From Atrina japonica (Eukaryota > Mollusca > Bivalvia > Pterioida > Pinnidae): DNA of 64,000 nucleotides. Numbering within the stretch: position 1 is the stretch's first letter; every line of letters starts with the position of its first letter. Positions 32,836-48,019 of this stretch are shown in pieces. The position numbers were made by a program, and so were the translations under genes. The stretch lies in NCBI GenBank assembly GCA_030159075.1, contig BROG01000256.1, forward strand, positions 62,001 to 126,000, given 5' to 3'. Below the pieces are notes generated by a model. It was given only the letters and a program-made list of their open reading frames with translations, was not told where the DNA came from and did no database searches.

Positions 32836-33929
32836 AAAGATCGTTGTAGCCAAATGCAATCTTATTGGATTTAAAACATTGTTTTATTTGACCAAATATT
32901 CATAGAATATCAGTTAAATGATTTTACTCTGACAAACTAATCTCCTTTAATTCCCTTTCAAAAAAAAAAAAAAACGAAAGGAAATTTATATGTTCATGTT
33001 TTGAATAAATGTATCTCTTGTGCTTACTTTCTTCAATAGAAATTCATATTTCCATAATTCTATTACAAGGTCATTCCGCCAACGCAAATTTGACAGTTGC
33101 ACGTTTTACTTGTAGCAAAATAATTTAAAATACGGAATTGCAAATCTAAAGGTTATATGGGTACCGATTATATTTCATTTTCTATGAAGAATGTTCTTGT
33201 CAAAGATCACTGATTATTTTACCAACAAAAGACAGTTTCGCAGCTGGCTGTTTGTATAATATAAATAAATGTAGGTATTTCTGAATAAATACATGCTCAT
33301 CATTGTACAAAATACACATGGCGCATAATTAAAGTTACCCAGGGACAACTGCGGTGGTTCGTTTCGGATATTCGTTTAATATTTAAATCTTATTTTTGCA
33401 TGATCGCATTTTGATAAAATGCCACGAGCCGAGAGTGCTACAAATGAAATATGACGATCTAATTTTATTAGAACATGAAAGAAAAATCAGTTTGACATTT
33501 GACACTGGCGTTCGGTATTTATTTTTTAATGATATGTAAGAGAGACTTTTAATTCTTATAAATAAGTACAACATCCACGTGTCCTTTTGACATCATGGTT
33601 CGTTTTATTCATTCACAAAATTTGGTTAGCATTCAATGAATAATTTATGTATATTGAAGCAACCACTGGTATTCGTTTGATAGGTAATTTTTCATTCTTT
33701 CTTAAATCTACAAAATAATACTTTTTGATCTCTTCAGGAGCTTTTCATTGCTGGTATTACATTTAAGATTTTATAACCCAGGTGAATCAAAAATACGTAC
33801 ATTCGATATAGACAAGTTATCATACTTAGCTTCGCACCGATCAAAGTCAAGACAAGAATTTTGTCTGTTTAAATGTCTCTCTCTTTCAGAAACCTGTTCG
33901 ATGGCGGCTGTTGCTGAGACGCCTTTACC
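32835..33929. other. AT-rich DNA, nothing recognised
   Basis: One A-run at about 32961. No gene signal. Confidence 0.45.
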
Positions 33930-34887
<958 letters not shown>

Positions 34888-34890
<3 letters not shown>

Positions 34891-34978
34891 GTTCCGACTG
34901 CGACGAGGGGTTATTCCTTGATTGTTTTTATGTTTTTAACTGTGCACTCACGGTGGCTGTGATAGGTCGACTGCTGAT
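34888..34978 (+). mobile_element. PLE-B tail fragment, diverged
   Basis: GTTCCGACTGCGACGAGG, then AACTGTGCACTCACGGTGG and GTGATAGGTCGACTGCTGATG correspond to the PLE-B tail segment GTACCAATTGTGACGAGG, ACTGTGGACTCACGGCGG and GTGACCGGTCGACAGGGGATG. It starts directly at the end of the minisatellite. Confidence 0.6.
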
Positions 34979-36152
34979 GCATGGAATTAGCACTAATCCG
35001 CCAGTCCGAGACTAGTAACTTATGCAGTGGACTAGTCAAGGTTGTGTGTTAGCTGATCAGGTTGACTAGTAGAAAATCTGTATAATCATTACAGTTTAAA
35101 CAATAGCAATGGTTAACGAAAGTTTATAACGTACATTTAACATCAGAATTACGTAAGCAGCTTATAATTATTATTTTTTTTTTTCTTAACACAAAGATAA
35201 TCATAGTTGTTTTGACTTATGACAGTATTAAAACACAAACATAGGACCACTTTAGGACTAGGACATAGGTCATAGGACAAGTAAAATTTTCTTTCCAACT
35301 TGTCCAGCTGACTTGTCAGACACAATTTGACCTTTGAAGTTTTTGTGAATCTATATCAGTGTAGAAACGATGATAAATATTGACTTCCGGGTCTGAACAA
35401 TTACGAAGTAAATTATTATTTCAATAGTTTGAGATCATGCTCGAGTTCTCATTTCGAACATTTTCTCGACACACCGAACACCCCATAACTACTCCCATTT
35501 AGCTGAATTGAATCAATGTGCCAACCACTGTACTTTTAATAGATTTTCACCCGGATACATAATCATTTTGACCTCGACATTCGCATTTTGTCATTTAATT
35601 AGAAATGCAGTACATGTATATTGCAAAATCAACATTCATTAGAACCATCTGTCCAGAAAAAGTTCACCAAGAACTGTCCTCGAACATTCCGTAAAGGAAG
35701 ATACTCAATCCTCAGTGTTTTGTAGCTTTCTACCGCGCAATATATACACAAATATGTGTAAATATTTATTACGAGGTTAACGGAAGTATATAAACATTTT
35801 TACCAATCTTAAGCAATAATGTACACGAATTACAAGAATAATCACCAATCAAAACTTAATAAATTTTGAAAATGTCACGACTATACAAATCTGATCTCTT
35901 ATGATAAATATTTCTTAAAGCATCTGTTGAAAGCATGTTCAATCATATACAATAAATCCAAAAATATTACGTTTATGTTGAAATTGGTAAATACATTTTC
36001 AAGTTTGTTTACTCTTTACACAGCACTGAGATGCATTTTGAAAAGAAAACATCTGTGGCACTTTCTTGCCTTCGCTAGACTCTGTATTAGTCTTTGATCA
36101 TTGATTGTTACTTGCCATTGAAAAATTAAATATTATACACTATCATAAAATT

Positions 36153-36156
<4 letters not shown>
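34979..36156. other. AT-rich DNA, nothing recognised
   Basis: No coding, RNA or repeat signal recognised. Confidence 0.45.

Positions 36157-36242
<86 letters not shown>
36157..36242. repeat. (AT)n microsatellite
   Basis: About 85 bases of TA. Confidence 0.97.
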
Positions 36243-36245
<3 letters not shown>

Positions 36246-36345
36246 AAAATGGTTTTCTATGAACTAATTTGATCGGGGGATCAAAATCATATCAAATAAA
36301 GCTGGATTTTAATGTAAAGTGGTTCAATAAAACTGGGTTCGACTG

Positions 36346-36360
36346 TATATATATATTATA

Positions 36361-36443
<83 letters not shown>
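36346..36443. repeat. (AT)n microsatellite
   Basis: About 98 bases, with two TATTATATATA interruptions at the left. Confidence 0.97.
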
Positions 36444-36444
<1 letters not shown>

Positions 36445-36811
36445 GGTCCTGTAGTTAGATAGAAGTTGGAATCACCGTATATCCAAACATCCAATCGAAA
36501 TTAGGCTGCGGTGTTAACCCTTGTCATAATGAGAAAATATTATTCAACAATTACAAGACAAATAACACTCAATTCAGTGAAACGTTTTAATCTCAAAAGA
36601 AATATTTAAATCGACCGAAAATTTTGTGAGATGGTGTCTTTGAATGTTATTTTCTCATTTTATTGAATTTGAATGCTATCCTCTCATATTGATGTATTAC
36701 TAATGAAGTAATATCATTGCATATGAAATGATTGTACGTTGAAAACACTCAAGCATATCGGATCATTCTGGAAATATAAACACCGTAAACTGGTAATAAA
36801 GGAAGATACTA

Positions 36812-36891
36812 CTTAACCCTTTCAACCCTACGTTGTTCTTTTCTATCGTTTAAACTGGTCCATTGTGGTCTATAGGGATGAAATGGGTAAG
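36812..36891. mobile_element. Short MITE, TTAACCC ends, copy 1
   Basis: Left end TTAACCCTTTCAACCCTA; right end on the other strand TTACCCATTTCATCCCTA. The unit is about 80 bp and almost a hairpin. A second copy lies at 43024-43116. Confidence 0.6.
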
Positions 36892-38224
36892 GAAGACGAT
36901 ATGTGAGAGACGAAAGTATTAAGTTATATCTAGGAATACTTGTATTTCATCTATGCAATTATCTATAATTATATATATAGCCCTTAATGTATAGTTCGAT
37001 GAAAATTTCAGTTTAAATGTATAAAGTAATTTCAACTTAACGCTGCAAATCCGTATTTTGTGGCAATATTCTGTTTTGTTCCGTATCCGTTGTAGAATAC
37101 TTTACATGTGTTCCTTAGCCTAATGTTTGCCTCAATTTAAAAACTCAGCACTCAACAGTTTTCAATCAGAAATTGGAGTACAATAATAAATTAAGATGTT
37201 TATTCAAAATTTCTCTTTGAAACTTAAAACCTCGGTAAGTAATTCTAAACAAATATATTACGCACGGAGCGCGTGCCAAATTTGGTCATAAAAGCCCTTA
37301 ATGGCGATCTTCTACTGGGATATCATGTGTACACCATGTTTGCACATATATCATTAGGTGTGACCTATTGACTTTTTAATCTTCAAATATTTTAATAATC
37401 TGAAATGTGGATGGTGTTTTTATTTTTTATCGAAAATCTATGTATATTTTAAAGTTGGATTCTACAACATTGTTTTGACATTTTCAATTTTCACAGTGTA
37501 AACGGCTGAGGAAGACATTTGTTTTATCGGGAATATGGATACTCTCTCCAGGTTCGAAATGTAAACCATTTTTCTGTAAATATCAATTTCGTTCAACATT
37601 CATTGCAGATACACAATCGAAGATAAATAGCCTGCCCCGAATTTCACCTGTGAGCGGACTGAAGAGAGTTGCGGCCAATGTTTCGTACGGACGGCAATAC
37701 GTTTTCAACTGTCTTGAAATAAGTTCGCCATTAAGATTACAATAAAAGAGAAACCACCGATAAGAATGGGAGAATGGTGTGCTAATGTGGATTTAATTCT
37801 TTACCGAGAATGTGAAATTGATTAACATTACAAGGAAAGAACAAATTCATTATTATGATTGTCCGAATTCTGATAACAACCACAAGATTTCAGTTGGGTC
37901 ATTGATATATATTATAACAGTTTTAAGGATATGCTAATCAATTTCATCAAACACCGCATTTTGAACCGCGTTTATCTTGCATTTTGGTGTAGCATCCATC
38001 CGGAATCCAAAGTTCAGCCCAACCCTGATCTGAAGGTTATTTGGAACTGCCAAGTAAGTGCTATTCATAAATTCTGGATTCGTAAATCCATCTGATAGGG
38101 GAGACAATAACATGTCCATACTCGCCCTTGGAACTCTTCATTCCCTGTACCTATCAGAATTTGTATAACTCTCTGTCTGATAGCGGTTGCAGAATCATTC
38201 CTCATTTATTTCTTTTGCATTTAA
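36892..38224. other. AT-rich DNA, nothing recognised
   Basis: No gene or repeat recognised. Confidence 0.45.
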
Positions 38225-38400
38225 CTGTGGACTCACGGTGAGAGTCACCTTTTGTCAGGAAATACTTCCTTTCCCATGACACCTGACCCCACCTCTGCAT
38301 ATTTAGAGGTTTGTGTGTGTGCAATTTTCATATGATTTCTACAATGTATATTTTCCCGTGGACATTTTATCGATTAATACTTTGGTGTATGTGATGTATA
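38225..38400 (+). mobile_element. PLE-B 3' tail, diverged
   Basis: AACTGTGGACTCACGGTGAG, then CCCATGACACCTGACCCCAC, TTAGAGGTTTGTGTGTGTGC and AATACTTTGGTGTATGTGAT follow the order of the PLE-B tail. Confidence 0.65.
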
Positions 38401-39177
38401 TACAGTGGTACTAAAATAAGAATCTGGATTGATTTAAATTTACAATCCAGCATGAAAAAGGTTGTATATTTTTGCCAAATACCGGATTTTTTATAATCAA
38501 AACTAAAACTTTGGTATTATGATAATAATATTCATGAAATATACAAGTAGATTGAAACCCAAGATATCTGTTTAGTGGTGAGATCGCTTTCTTTGATCAA
38601 ATCTTGACGGTTTACACAAATTGATTGTGTCAACTTTGTAAAATAAACTGACAAATGCAGGAAAATGCATAGCTGTCAACTTTTTTGTATTTATTTATTT
38701 TGGATTCAAAGTTTCAAATACTATAAAGTCCAGGGTTGAAAAAAATCTCGTAAATTTTCGTAATTTGTGACAAGAAATAGAATGAGAATAATGGGTGGTG
38801 TTAACATCACTTCGGCATCATTTCATGGATCGAAAGAATATCAATTGTCAGCATATTTCCCACATTCTAGTCAACAAATGCAAGGTTTTGTGAACATCTC
38901 TTTGGTGATATACATGTTTCTTTTTTAGTCCTTTATCAAATTTTAGTCATAATCTCAGGAGATATGTTTTATAAAAATGACAGCATGTATGCCTTTAATA
39001 GTACACCGAATTTATATGTTTTCTGCTGAACCACAAATCTGTGATTTGTTATATAATACATAATCATTGACTACATAAATAGCCAAATCAAAATATATTA
39101 TGAGTTTAAAATTTAAGTTGATATTTAATATTGATAGACAAACAAAACCAATAAATTTGAAAATTAAAATATATCAA
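38401..39177. other. AT-rich DNA, nothing recognised
   Basis: No gene or repeat recognised. Confidence 0.45.
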
Positions 39178-39265
39178 CTTTGGACTCACGGCGGATGTGA
39201 CCGGTCAATAGGGGATGCTTACTCTTCCATGACACCTGATCCCACCTTTGGATTTTTGAACTCTT
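39178..39265 (+). mobile_element. PLE-B tail fragment
   Basis: TTGGACTCACGGCGGATGTG, ACCGGTCAATAGGGGATGCT and CCATGACACCTGATCCCACC. The final part of the tail is missing. Confidence 0.7.
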
Positions 39266-39427
39266 CTATATATGTGTCTTTAGAGGTAAATAAGTTAAGA
39301 TAAAATATGCATTGGAAGGAAGTAGTGAAAGAAATATCACGTTTAATTAATGTTTGATTAGTAAGAAATGTTTGGAGTACTTCTTTCAGTGATGGGTGGT
39401 GCTAGCTCTTTCACAGAATGTCATGGT

Positions 39428-39535
39428 CACATGGCTGTCCAAGTAGTGCAGTATTGAGCACACCCGCTTCTCACCAATGCGACCCGAGTTCTATTCTCGG
39501 ATCGGACAGGGAGGAATGTGAGAGGTTATGGCGTC
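39428..39535 (+). mobile_element. SINE S2 head fragment
   Basis: TGTCCAAGTAGTGCAGTATT, CTCACCAATGCGACCCGAGT, then TTCTATTCTCGGATCGGACA: the same tRNA head as 11937, with A and B boxes damaged, cut soon after the head. Confidence 0.7.
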
Positions 39536-39769
39536 GCAGGCTGTGACATATTTGTTGTCTTCGGGGTAGACCTACTCGTCTCTGTTTTTCTCCAACAGTT
39601 AGTACCCCTTTCCGCCAACACCGGAGACCAACACAGGAGATCGACATAGTTCTCAAACAGAAGATCTACATACTTGACGCTTTTGGGCGTTATGTTTAAA
39701 CGTAATCCACTTACCACAAAATAAACAATTATTCTTATTCTTTATGAATTCATGCATGTCCCCTTCCCA

Positions 39770-40030
39770 AATTTGAACCAAAACCTTATCCAAAATTTAT
39801 TGAGCAAAAAGTAAAGTCAAAACTACGACAACAATTTTTATTTTAATAGTTATGATGTCCCCAAAGTTCCTATATAAAAATAGAATTATTAACAAAATTA
39901 AGATCAGGAATTAAGAAAGTATTTACAATAACCTAAGCTTAATCTTGACCGATGGACTGACGGACGGACGGACGCATACGAAACCTATAGGCCAATCGGT
40001 TTTTACAGACGGGACTAATCACATACAAAC
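39770..40030 (+). repeat. Unclassified repeat ending in a GACG tetranucleotide run
   Basis: A stretch ending GGACTGACGGACGGACGGAC, then GAAACCTATAGGCC and GGGACTAATC. A GACG run followed by an ATAGGCC-type end is a recurring terminal pattern of interspersed repeats in molluscs. No coding capacity. Confidence 0.35.
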
Positions 40031-40894
40031 CCATACCTGATTTACATATGTAAGGTAATGGGTTTTTTAAAAAAAAGAATGATAATAGTTCGTGTATTTA
40101 TTATTTATTACCATTTGAAGTCTATTCTGAATTATCTGGGACGAAGATAAGATCATTAGAGGTATAATTGTGTAGTGTAATTTGATTATCCATTACTTGT
40201 TCCCGACCAGATTTCTAATTAATGTCAAAGCATATCATATTAACAGATCTTTGGCGATAATCTATGTGTTACTTGACAGACATTTGACTCCGTCGTGAAA
40301 TCGATCACGATTGACAATGAGCGGGATCGGTAATTGATTATCTTTTCGCTTTGTGTTTAGGTATATTTACTATCAACAGAGTATATAAGATTCCGAGCAT
40401 TGTGGCTCTTTAAAACAATCTACACGACGGAACAGGTGCGCGTAGATCAAATTTACGTAGAGATTATGATGAAAAAAGAAAAGATGACCAGTGTTAACCA
40501 GGGTTTTCAATATCAGGTATCAATTAACATATGTTGAGAATTGTTCCAGTGCCATGTTGGTACTGATTAACTCAACTTAGTACGATTATGTGCAATAGAC
40601 CTACTGGGTGCACTGTTAAAAATATATTTAGTATCATTCGATTCTGAGAATTAACGCAGTCCCAGCTAATTCTGATATCTGAATGATTGGTTAAGCGTGC
40701 AACATAAATATTATTCTCAATTTATTGATATACAACTTCCACTTTAACTGTCACATACTTTGCACGTAAATTACACCCCCAAAGCATTGGCATACATCCA
40801 TAGTACATGTTATTCTATGTGGGACGTATAAATCCATTAATACTACAGGTCAAATTTTGTAGAACATTCAAACGCTCGAGGTCTTAACATAAGA

Positions 40895-41130
40895 AGAATC
40901 ACGGATTTTTCGGATGTTACTTAAAACCAATGCCCCGTGATTGGGTAAACGTCGCACTCTCGAGCGCTTGGCAAACAAAATGTTACGGATCTTTTGATTG
41001 GGTCTTGAAACCAATTGCCCGGGTCCGTTGTACGTTAAAGAAACTCCCATGGCATACCATAATTCCATAGCATGGGTCGAAATTTGTGGGACGCCACCTA
41101 TTGTGGCAATTAAATGTGTGGAGGGTTAAA
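40895..41130 (+). mobile_element. Decayed SINE, S2-related body
   Basis: AAACCAATTGCCCGGGTCC, GTACGTTAAAGAAACTCCCA, GGGTCGAAATTTGTGGGACG and GTTAAAACATCGATC follow the S2 body order (ACCGAGGTCCC, ACGTTAAAGAACCC, tail TTAAAC). An earlier stretch, AACCAATGCCCCGTGATTGG, looks like a second copy of part of the body. Confidence 0.4.
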
Positions 41131-42123
<993 letters not shown>

Positions 42124-42754
42124 TGAGAGATTCAGAAACTTTATATAGATATACTGGCGGACTGAGCCTGTTCACACGACTGTCGAACACAATTTCAATA
42201 TCTTTGTTGCCATCGTGCACAAATCTGGAATTCTATGTTCACGACCATTGTTTATATAAATAAACTGCGGGATTTACCTATTCGCACGATCGTCGTGTGG
42301 TTCTTATTTGTGGCTTCTTGGTGATTTGCAGGGTAACAAATGAGTGCCTGAGTTTTAGTTTCCACAAATGACAAACGCAGTTCTGCGCTACATGGCCTAT
42401 TCACATATATTTTCATCCTGTGAATATGAAATCAATACAAGCAAATCGTGTTTACTTTCTCGGTTATCGTCGTAAAAAAATACCGGAAGTAACGGTTACA
42501 AGTTAAATTTGGAAAATGTATTTTGATAATTTGCATATATTTGTTTTTTTAACAACTATGTGACCTCTTTACGATATAAATGTATATAAAAGATAAAATA
42601 TTGCATAAAATCTGCATTTAAAATTTCCGCCAGCGACACATTATATTGCTTATCGCCGATACCTTTTTAACATATTTTTACTACACGACACGCTTTATTT
42701 CGTAAGAATTTCAGCAATTGATAGTACTATATATATGATTTAGGAATAAAAGCG

Positions 42755-42960
42755 TATGGCGGTCTTGCAAATAAAATCTTATTTACGTATACCTCGGTTG
42801 TACGAATACGACGGTCGCGCGAATGGAATTTTAAGTTATGTGACCGTTGTGCTAATAGAACTTTCGAGTTTTCGTATACGTTAGTTATGAGAAAAGAATC
42901 GTTTTGAGAATACGTGTACAACGGTCATGTTAATAAGATTTTCTAGTTTCATGCGAATAA
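42755..42960. repeat. Degenerate tandem repeat of about 50 bp
   Basis: Variants of the word series CGGTC, then TGC(A/G)AATA, ATTTTA-type and CGTATAC recur about four times (CGGTCTTGCAAATAAAATC, CGGTCGCGCGAATGGAATT, CCGTTGTGCTAATAGAAC, CGGTCATGTTAATAAGATT). Spacing is irregular. Confidence 0.45.
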
Positions 42961-43023
42961 CCATTACATTTACATTGCGTTGATAACATTTTCTATGGCC
43001 CACATTTGAGTTATTATTGTTGC

Positions 43024-43116
43024 ATTAACCCTTCCAACCCTACAGACAAATATAGATAAGTCTAAATAATGGAGAAGGACATTCCATTTTACATACTTAG
43101 GGATGAAAGGATTAGA
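43024..43116. mobile_element. Short MITE, TTAACCC ends, copy 2
   Basis: Left end TTAACCCTTCCAACCCTA; right end on the other strand CTAATCCTTTCATCCCTA. Same family as 36812-36891. Confidence 0.6.
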
Positions 43117-43687
43117 AGTTTTGTTATAGATAAGTTTAAATTAATAATAAGAAAATAAAACTTTTAAGGTATCACTATTAATATTCTGTTTTTAAATGTT
43201 TGGAATAAATTATACAAGTCTATATATTGGAAATCTACGTTTATAACTATACCAGTAAATTTTGTCAGAAATTTAAACTTTAGACAGTCAATACTTCAAA
43301 TACCGACTGGGTTAAATGATTATCTGTAAGTTTTATTTTTACAAACCGTAGTCCTACTATTGTTAAATCCAAATAACCTGGCGGGATGGAGTCTTGTGAA
43401 CCTTGTTTTGACCTGGATGAGTTTAAATCTTAGGTAATAAAGCATAACAATAAAATTACATTGACTAGAGTGATCGTTCCTACTTGTCAACGTACATACG
43501 AGACTATCCAGTGAGGAACAAAACATTTTTCCCTTGCAACTTGTCATAACCGAAAAGTGAGTAGAATCTTCCGTATGATAATCAAAAGGTTACTCCGCCC
43601 CGCAGTCAATAGCAATCTGCATGTGACCAGTATGGTCCTTCATGTTGCATTAGACCAATCTATGATGGTCTGTGGCTTTGAAAGGGT

Positions 43688-43974
43688 TCATATAAAGGAT
43701 TCATATATAAGATTCATATATAGGATTCATATAAAGGATTCATATATATGATTCATATAAAGGATTCATATATATGATTCATATAAAAGCTTCATATATA
43801 GCATTCATATAAAGGATTCATATAAAAGATTCATATAAAGGATTCATATATAGCATTCATATATAGAATTCATATAAAGAATTTATATAAAGGATTCATA
43901 TATATGATTCATATAAAAGCTTCATATATAGCATTCATATAAAGGATTCATGTATAAAATTCATAGAAAGGATT

Positions 43975-43975
<1 letters not shown>
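43688..43975. repeat. 13-bp minisatellite
   Basis: About 22 units of ATTCATATAAAGG or ATTCATATATATG. The two variants often alternate, giving a 26-bp superperiod. The array runs directly into an AT microsatellite. Confidence 0.92.

Positions 43976-44047
<72 letters not shown>
43976..44047. repeat. (AT)n microsatellite
   Basis: About 70 bases of TA. Confidence 0.97.
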
Positions 44048-44051
<4 letters not shown>

Positions 44052-44090
44052 GAACCTATCGTGTTCGTCATTCAACTGTAGCATTTATCA

Positions 44091-44139
<49 letters not shown>

Positions 44140-44146
44140 CCCCCCC
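44091..44146. repeat. Poly-G tract of 48 followed by T and C7
   Basis: G residues 44091-44138, then T, then seven C. The C7 could fold back on the G tract. Confidence 0.95.
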
Positions 44147-44147
44147 T

Positions 44148-44285
44148 TGATATGAAAATCACATATACCAAAGAATATATCTTCAATATGTCCAGGATAC
44201 AATATACAAAGGTAAATATTGGACAAACACGGACCTCAGGAAATCTAGAGGTGGGATCATGTAACACGGAGGAGTAAGAATGATC
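44148..44285 (-). mobile_element. PLE-B 3' tail fragment
   Basis: ACCAAAGAATATATCTTCAA, TGTCCAGGATAC, ACACGGACCTCAGGAAATCT, GAGGTGGGATCATGTAACAC and GGAGGAGTAAG match the tail on the minus strand. It begins directly after the poly-G/C7 tract. Confidence 0.7.
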
Positions 44286-45197
44286 TTATTCGTCGCCGGT
44301 CTAAATCAATACAATACAATGCATCAAAGGACTGCTCTTACATCACCTAAAGAATTGATTTCAAAATTATCTCAAGAGACATGAACTTGCAAATAGTTAT
44401 AAAATTAATTCCACCATTTGCGATTTTCTGTCAGTGTATTAATGAAAGCACAGGAAGTCTTTGTCGGATTATTTTCCGGAGCACGACGCCTGCGGAAAAA
44501 TTCCAATACCCATGTTCCGTGCTAAGGAAGTAATTCTGCATGGTACGTACAATGTTGTGTGGAATTGACATACGGTTCCCGTAGTTCATGTCGGAATTGA
44601 TAGAATGTTGATATTGATTTTAACATCATTTAATGACAGACATTATATGATGTAATCTCTCTCGCTTTTACCTTTTTTGATAAAGTGGCCATCCCTACAC
44701 ATACAACAGATGCAACAGTAGCTGATTATTTCAGTATCCGATGCAATGACATTAAACCAGAACAAGTGACGTAACATACACCGTTTTTTCAGTTTTTTTG
44801 CCATTGTGTTTACAGTTCTTTTCCCATATAGTCATCCTCTTTCACAGATTTTCATGTATAGCTTCATAATTTTCTTTTTCTAACTTTTTGTGGAGTAAAT
44901 CATTCGTGAGTTGTACATGACAGCTTAGATTTAAATTTACAAATTTATTCAAAATCTCAAATCCAAACAAGCGGTACTGAGGAAAAATAAACATATTGAA
45001 ACTTTGGTATTATTTTTATAATATTTATAAGTTATATAAGTTAACATTGAGAAGGTTCATAATACATTGTGAGGCATAAACAAAATGTAGGCTTTAAATA
45101 ATCAGAAAAGATTAAATATAGATTATTGATATTCAAACATGGACTAAACAGAGGAGGTTTCATGACATGGAAGGCATTCTTTTTTCGCTGAAGAATA
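44286..45197. other. AT-rich DNA, nothing recognised
   Basis: No gene or repeat recognised. Confidence 0.45.
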
Positions 45198-45376
45198 CAG
45201 TGGAACCTTGTCTAAAGACCACCTCGCTTAGGAGGCCACCTAACAAATCAGATCACTAATTTCCAGTCTATTTACAAATATCTTATAAATTACAGAACTT
45301 CACTTAAGATACCACCTCACAAATCAGACCACTTTGAGTCAGTCAGTTAGGATAACTTGATAGTGAGGTTTCTCTG
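45198..45376. mobile_element. TA-flanked MITE, mariner-like ends
   Basis: Left end CAGTGGAACCTTGTCTAAAG; right end on the other strand CAGAGAAACCTCACTATCAA. TA lies on both sides (45196-45197 and 45377-45378). Internal ACCACCT(C/A) words repeat. The ends resemble the MITE at 23543-23720. Confidence 0.65.
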
Positions 45377-45387
45377 TAACACCTTAT

Positions 45388-45458
45388 AAATCAGATTTGT
45401 ATCTATATCCTGGACATCCTAAAGATTTATACCTTGGTATCTGGGATTTTTTATATTG
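45388..45458 (+). mobile_element. PLE-B extreme 3' end fragment
   Basis: CAGATTTGTATCTATATCCT, GGACATCCTAAAGATTTATA and CCTTGGTATCTGGGATTTTT. It starts 10 bp after the MITE. Confidence 0.7.
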
Positions 45459-47968
45459 ATTTACAATAACAAAAAATATAGATACACATGCATAAAAATT
45501 CTTAAATTTCTATATATTTTATATAAATTGCTTGAGAAACCTAGATTTGGCATCTTTTCAATTGCAATTGATTAACTCAACTTTACTATTTTTATATGAA
45601 TACCAAACTAGAGCTGACCTTATTTTCACAAAATATATAGGAATATAAGATTGTTTATACCTGTGTATAGCTCTTATTTGTTATTGTACATCAAGTACAA
45701 GTAGTAAAAGTAGAAAAAAAATCTAAATAATTTTTTAAACACAGGTAATACCCTTTAAAGCTGTCGTCGACAATATATAGAAATAAAATAATTTTATGTC
45801 TGTGTATATCTTATATGTTATTGTACACCAATCTAAGTAGTAAAAAACGAAATATTCTTTTCTGGAAACCACAGCTAATGCCCCTTTAAATTATCAAATC
45901 AAACAATAAACTTACCTTTTAAAACTAAATTTCCAAAATGTATCGTTACTTACACACTTTGTCATATTTTCCGACATTAAATGAATGTTGTGTCATTTAC
46001 TTTTAAATTGAAAATTTGAGTATATTTGAGTTGTAAATTGCAATGTACAGTATTGTTCTGACGTAATCTTAATATGCAATTGACCTCAAGGTTAAATATC
46101 CCACTGGCCTTAACCATAGATTTTCGAATATTTGTTGAAGCTAAAGAAACGTCAAGAAAAGGCAGTCTTAGGCAACATTACGTATTCATTTGAATTCATT
46201 TTTTTTTCTTTTTTTCTTTTCTTTTCTTTTTTTTTTTTAAATTTGGATTAATAAGAATAGAATACAAATAATCCGTCTTCGATACAAACTTGTTTACGGC
46301 ATAATGCACGTGACTCCTTGACACTCGGCTATCTTCGTCAAAGATACCGAGAGTTAATTTGCTATTCAAACTAACGGTTACAATTAATATTGGGTACATT
46401 CGACAAGTTAATTCTAATGATTCACATGCCCTTGCCCATTAAAGCATAAGATTATCTCTTTTATATTCTGATATACATGAAATAGAATTTTGCATGATAT
46501 CTGCATGTAAAGAAAATCGTCTAGGACAGCCCATTTAGCGGTAATGTGCCTATAAGCATGCACATTTAACGAATAAACTATATTTATCATATGATTTAAT
46601 CATAAGGCACCTTAGATATTATAGTTCTTATCAGATCTGTTCGTATAATCGCAGATCTAATTTTTTTTAAAAAGGAAGTAAATGTTAGTTTTTCAGTAAA
46701 TAAAAAACTTTTATGGAAGAAAAACTGAAAATGGATTCAACGAAAGAGCTCTCTTGACATTAGGAGTATATGTGAGCGGTTCGGATTCTCTGCTACCTGT
46801 TGTTCAGTCGAATAGTCTAAAAAAAGCACGACAACCCCAACCCTGAAAGCTCATTAATGAATGAGATTCACATTTTATATTTAACACTATTTGCTTTCTT
46901 CAATTTATTGATTTGCATCCCGCTAAGAATGTTACATGTAGCTTTACTGACGTCGCTAGAGGATCCATTTTAGAAACTGACTTGGAACACCATATCGTGT
47001 CCAGTAAAGCATCCAAGAATAAATACCGGATCTAGAAAAACTCAGGAAAACGCCAAATCACCTCTAAATCCTCCGCTTTAAGCCAGGGTATTTTAGTACT
47101 TGTATATCAAACTTTCATTTATATGTTTCTAACCTATCTGTATACATATGTAGGTCTATATACCCCATACGACAATGTGCTTATTCATTATCTATTAATT
47201 CTACTTTTTATGCATTGCCTAATTCGGTATTTTAAATCTTTAAATTTACCGAAAACATTTTATCTGAAAATGCATGTCATGAATCGACCAAGATTTGTTA
47301 CATTTTTGTTGCTGTCAGATTAAATGAATTCTTTAGAAATTCCTATACACATATATGTGAGGTATCCATACATTCGACATAAAATGTATAAAAATTTGAT
47401 ACTCAGTTTTATTTGTCATTTCACCTTAAACACTGAACACTTAAACCGATCGGATCTATTGAATATTTTGTTTAAAATTTGACGTTTTTGATAAAAGCTT
47501 AAAATACATTTTCACTTTGAAACAAAGTCAACACACGAAATATCTACGTTTATCACTAAGGTGATAATACAAAACTATTTTTAATATTCATAACACTGCA
47601 GACCGTCTTGAAGAAAATGATGAATAAATGAATATTTTAAATTAAAAATTCGCAGTAATTTTTGCAAAAGAAAATACATGTTTTCTATTGCACATTCTTA
47701 CTATATAGTTCCTGTAGCGTTTGTGTTAGGCCAACAGAAGTAGTTCTTGTTTTCCAGTAGTATGCCTACGTATGGAGGGGAGGCCCATTGTTATCTATTT
47801 GTATTCTGCACATCTCGAAGATTTATAGATTTTATATTGATAACCTATCCTGTTATTTATGTAGATAAATTGTAATAACTAATATGTTTATCTAAATGAA
47901 ATAGCAATTTATTAGCGGGAATGGATCGATGATTTCATTATTTGATATTTATGAATTTATTTATTTCA

Positions 47969-47970
<2 letters not shown>
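45459..47970. other. AT-rich DNA, one pyrimidine tract
   Basis: A T-rich tract with C interruptions lies at 46199-46242. Nothing else was recognised; open stretches are below 70 codons and unlike known proteins. Confidence 0.45.
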
Positions 47971-48008
<38 letters not shown>

Positions 48009-48019
48009 CATTATTATTA
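47971..48019. repeat. (ATT)n microsatellite
   Basis: About 45 bases of TTA with one C. Confidence 0.95.
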
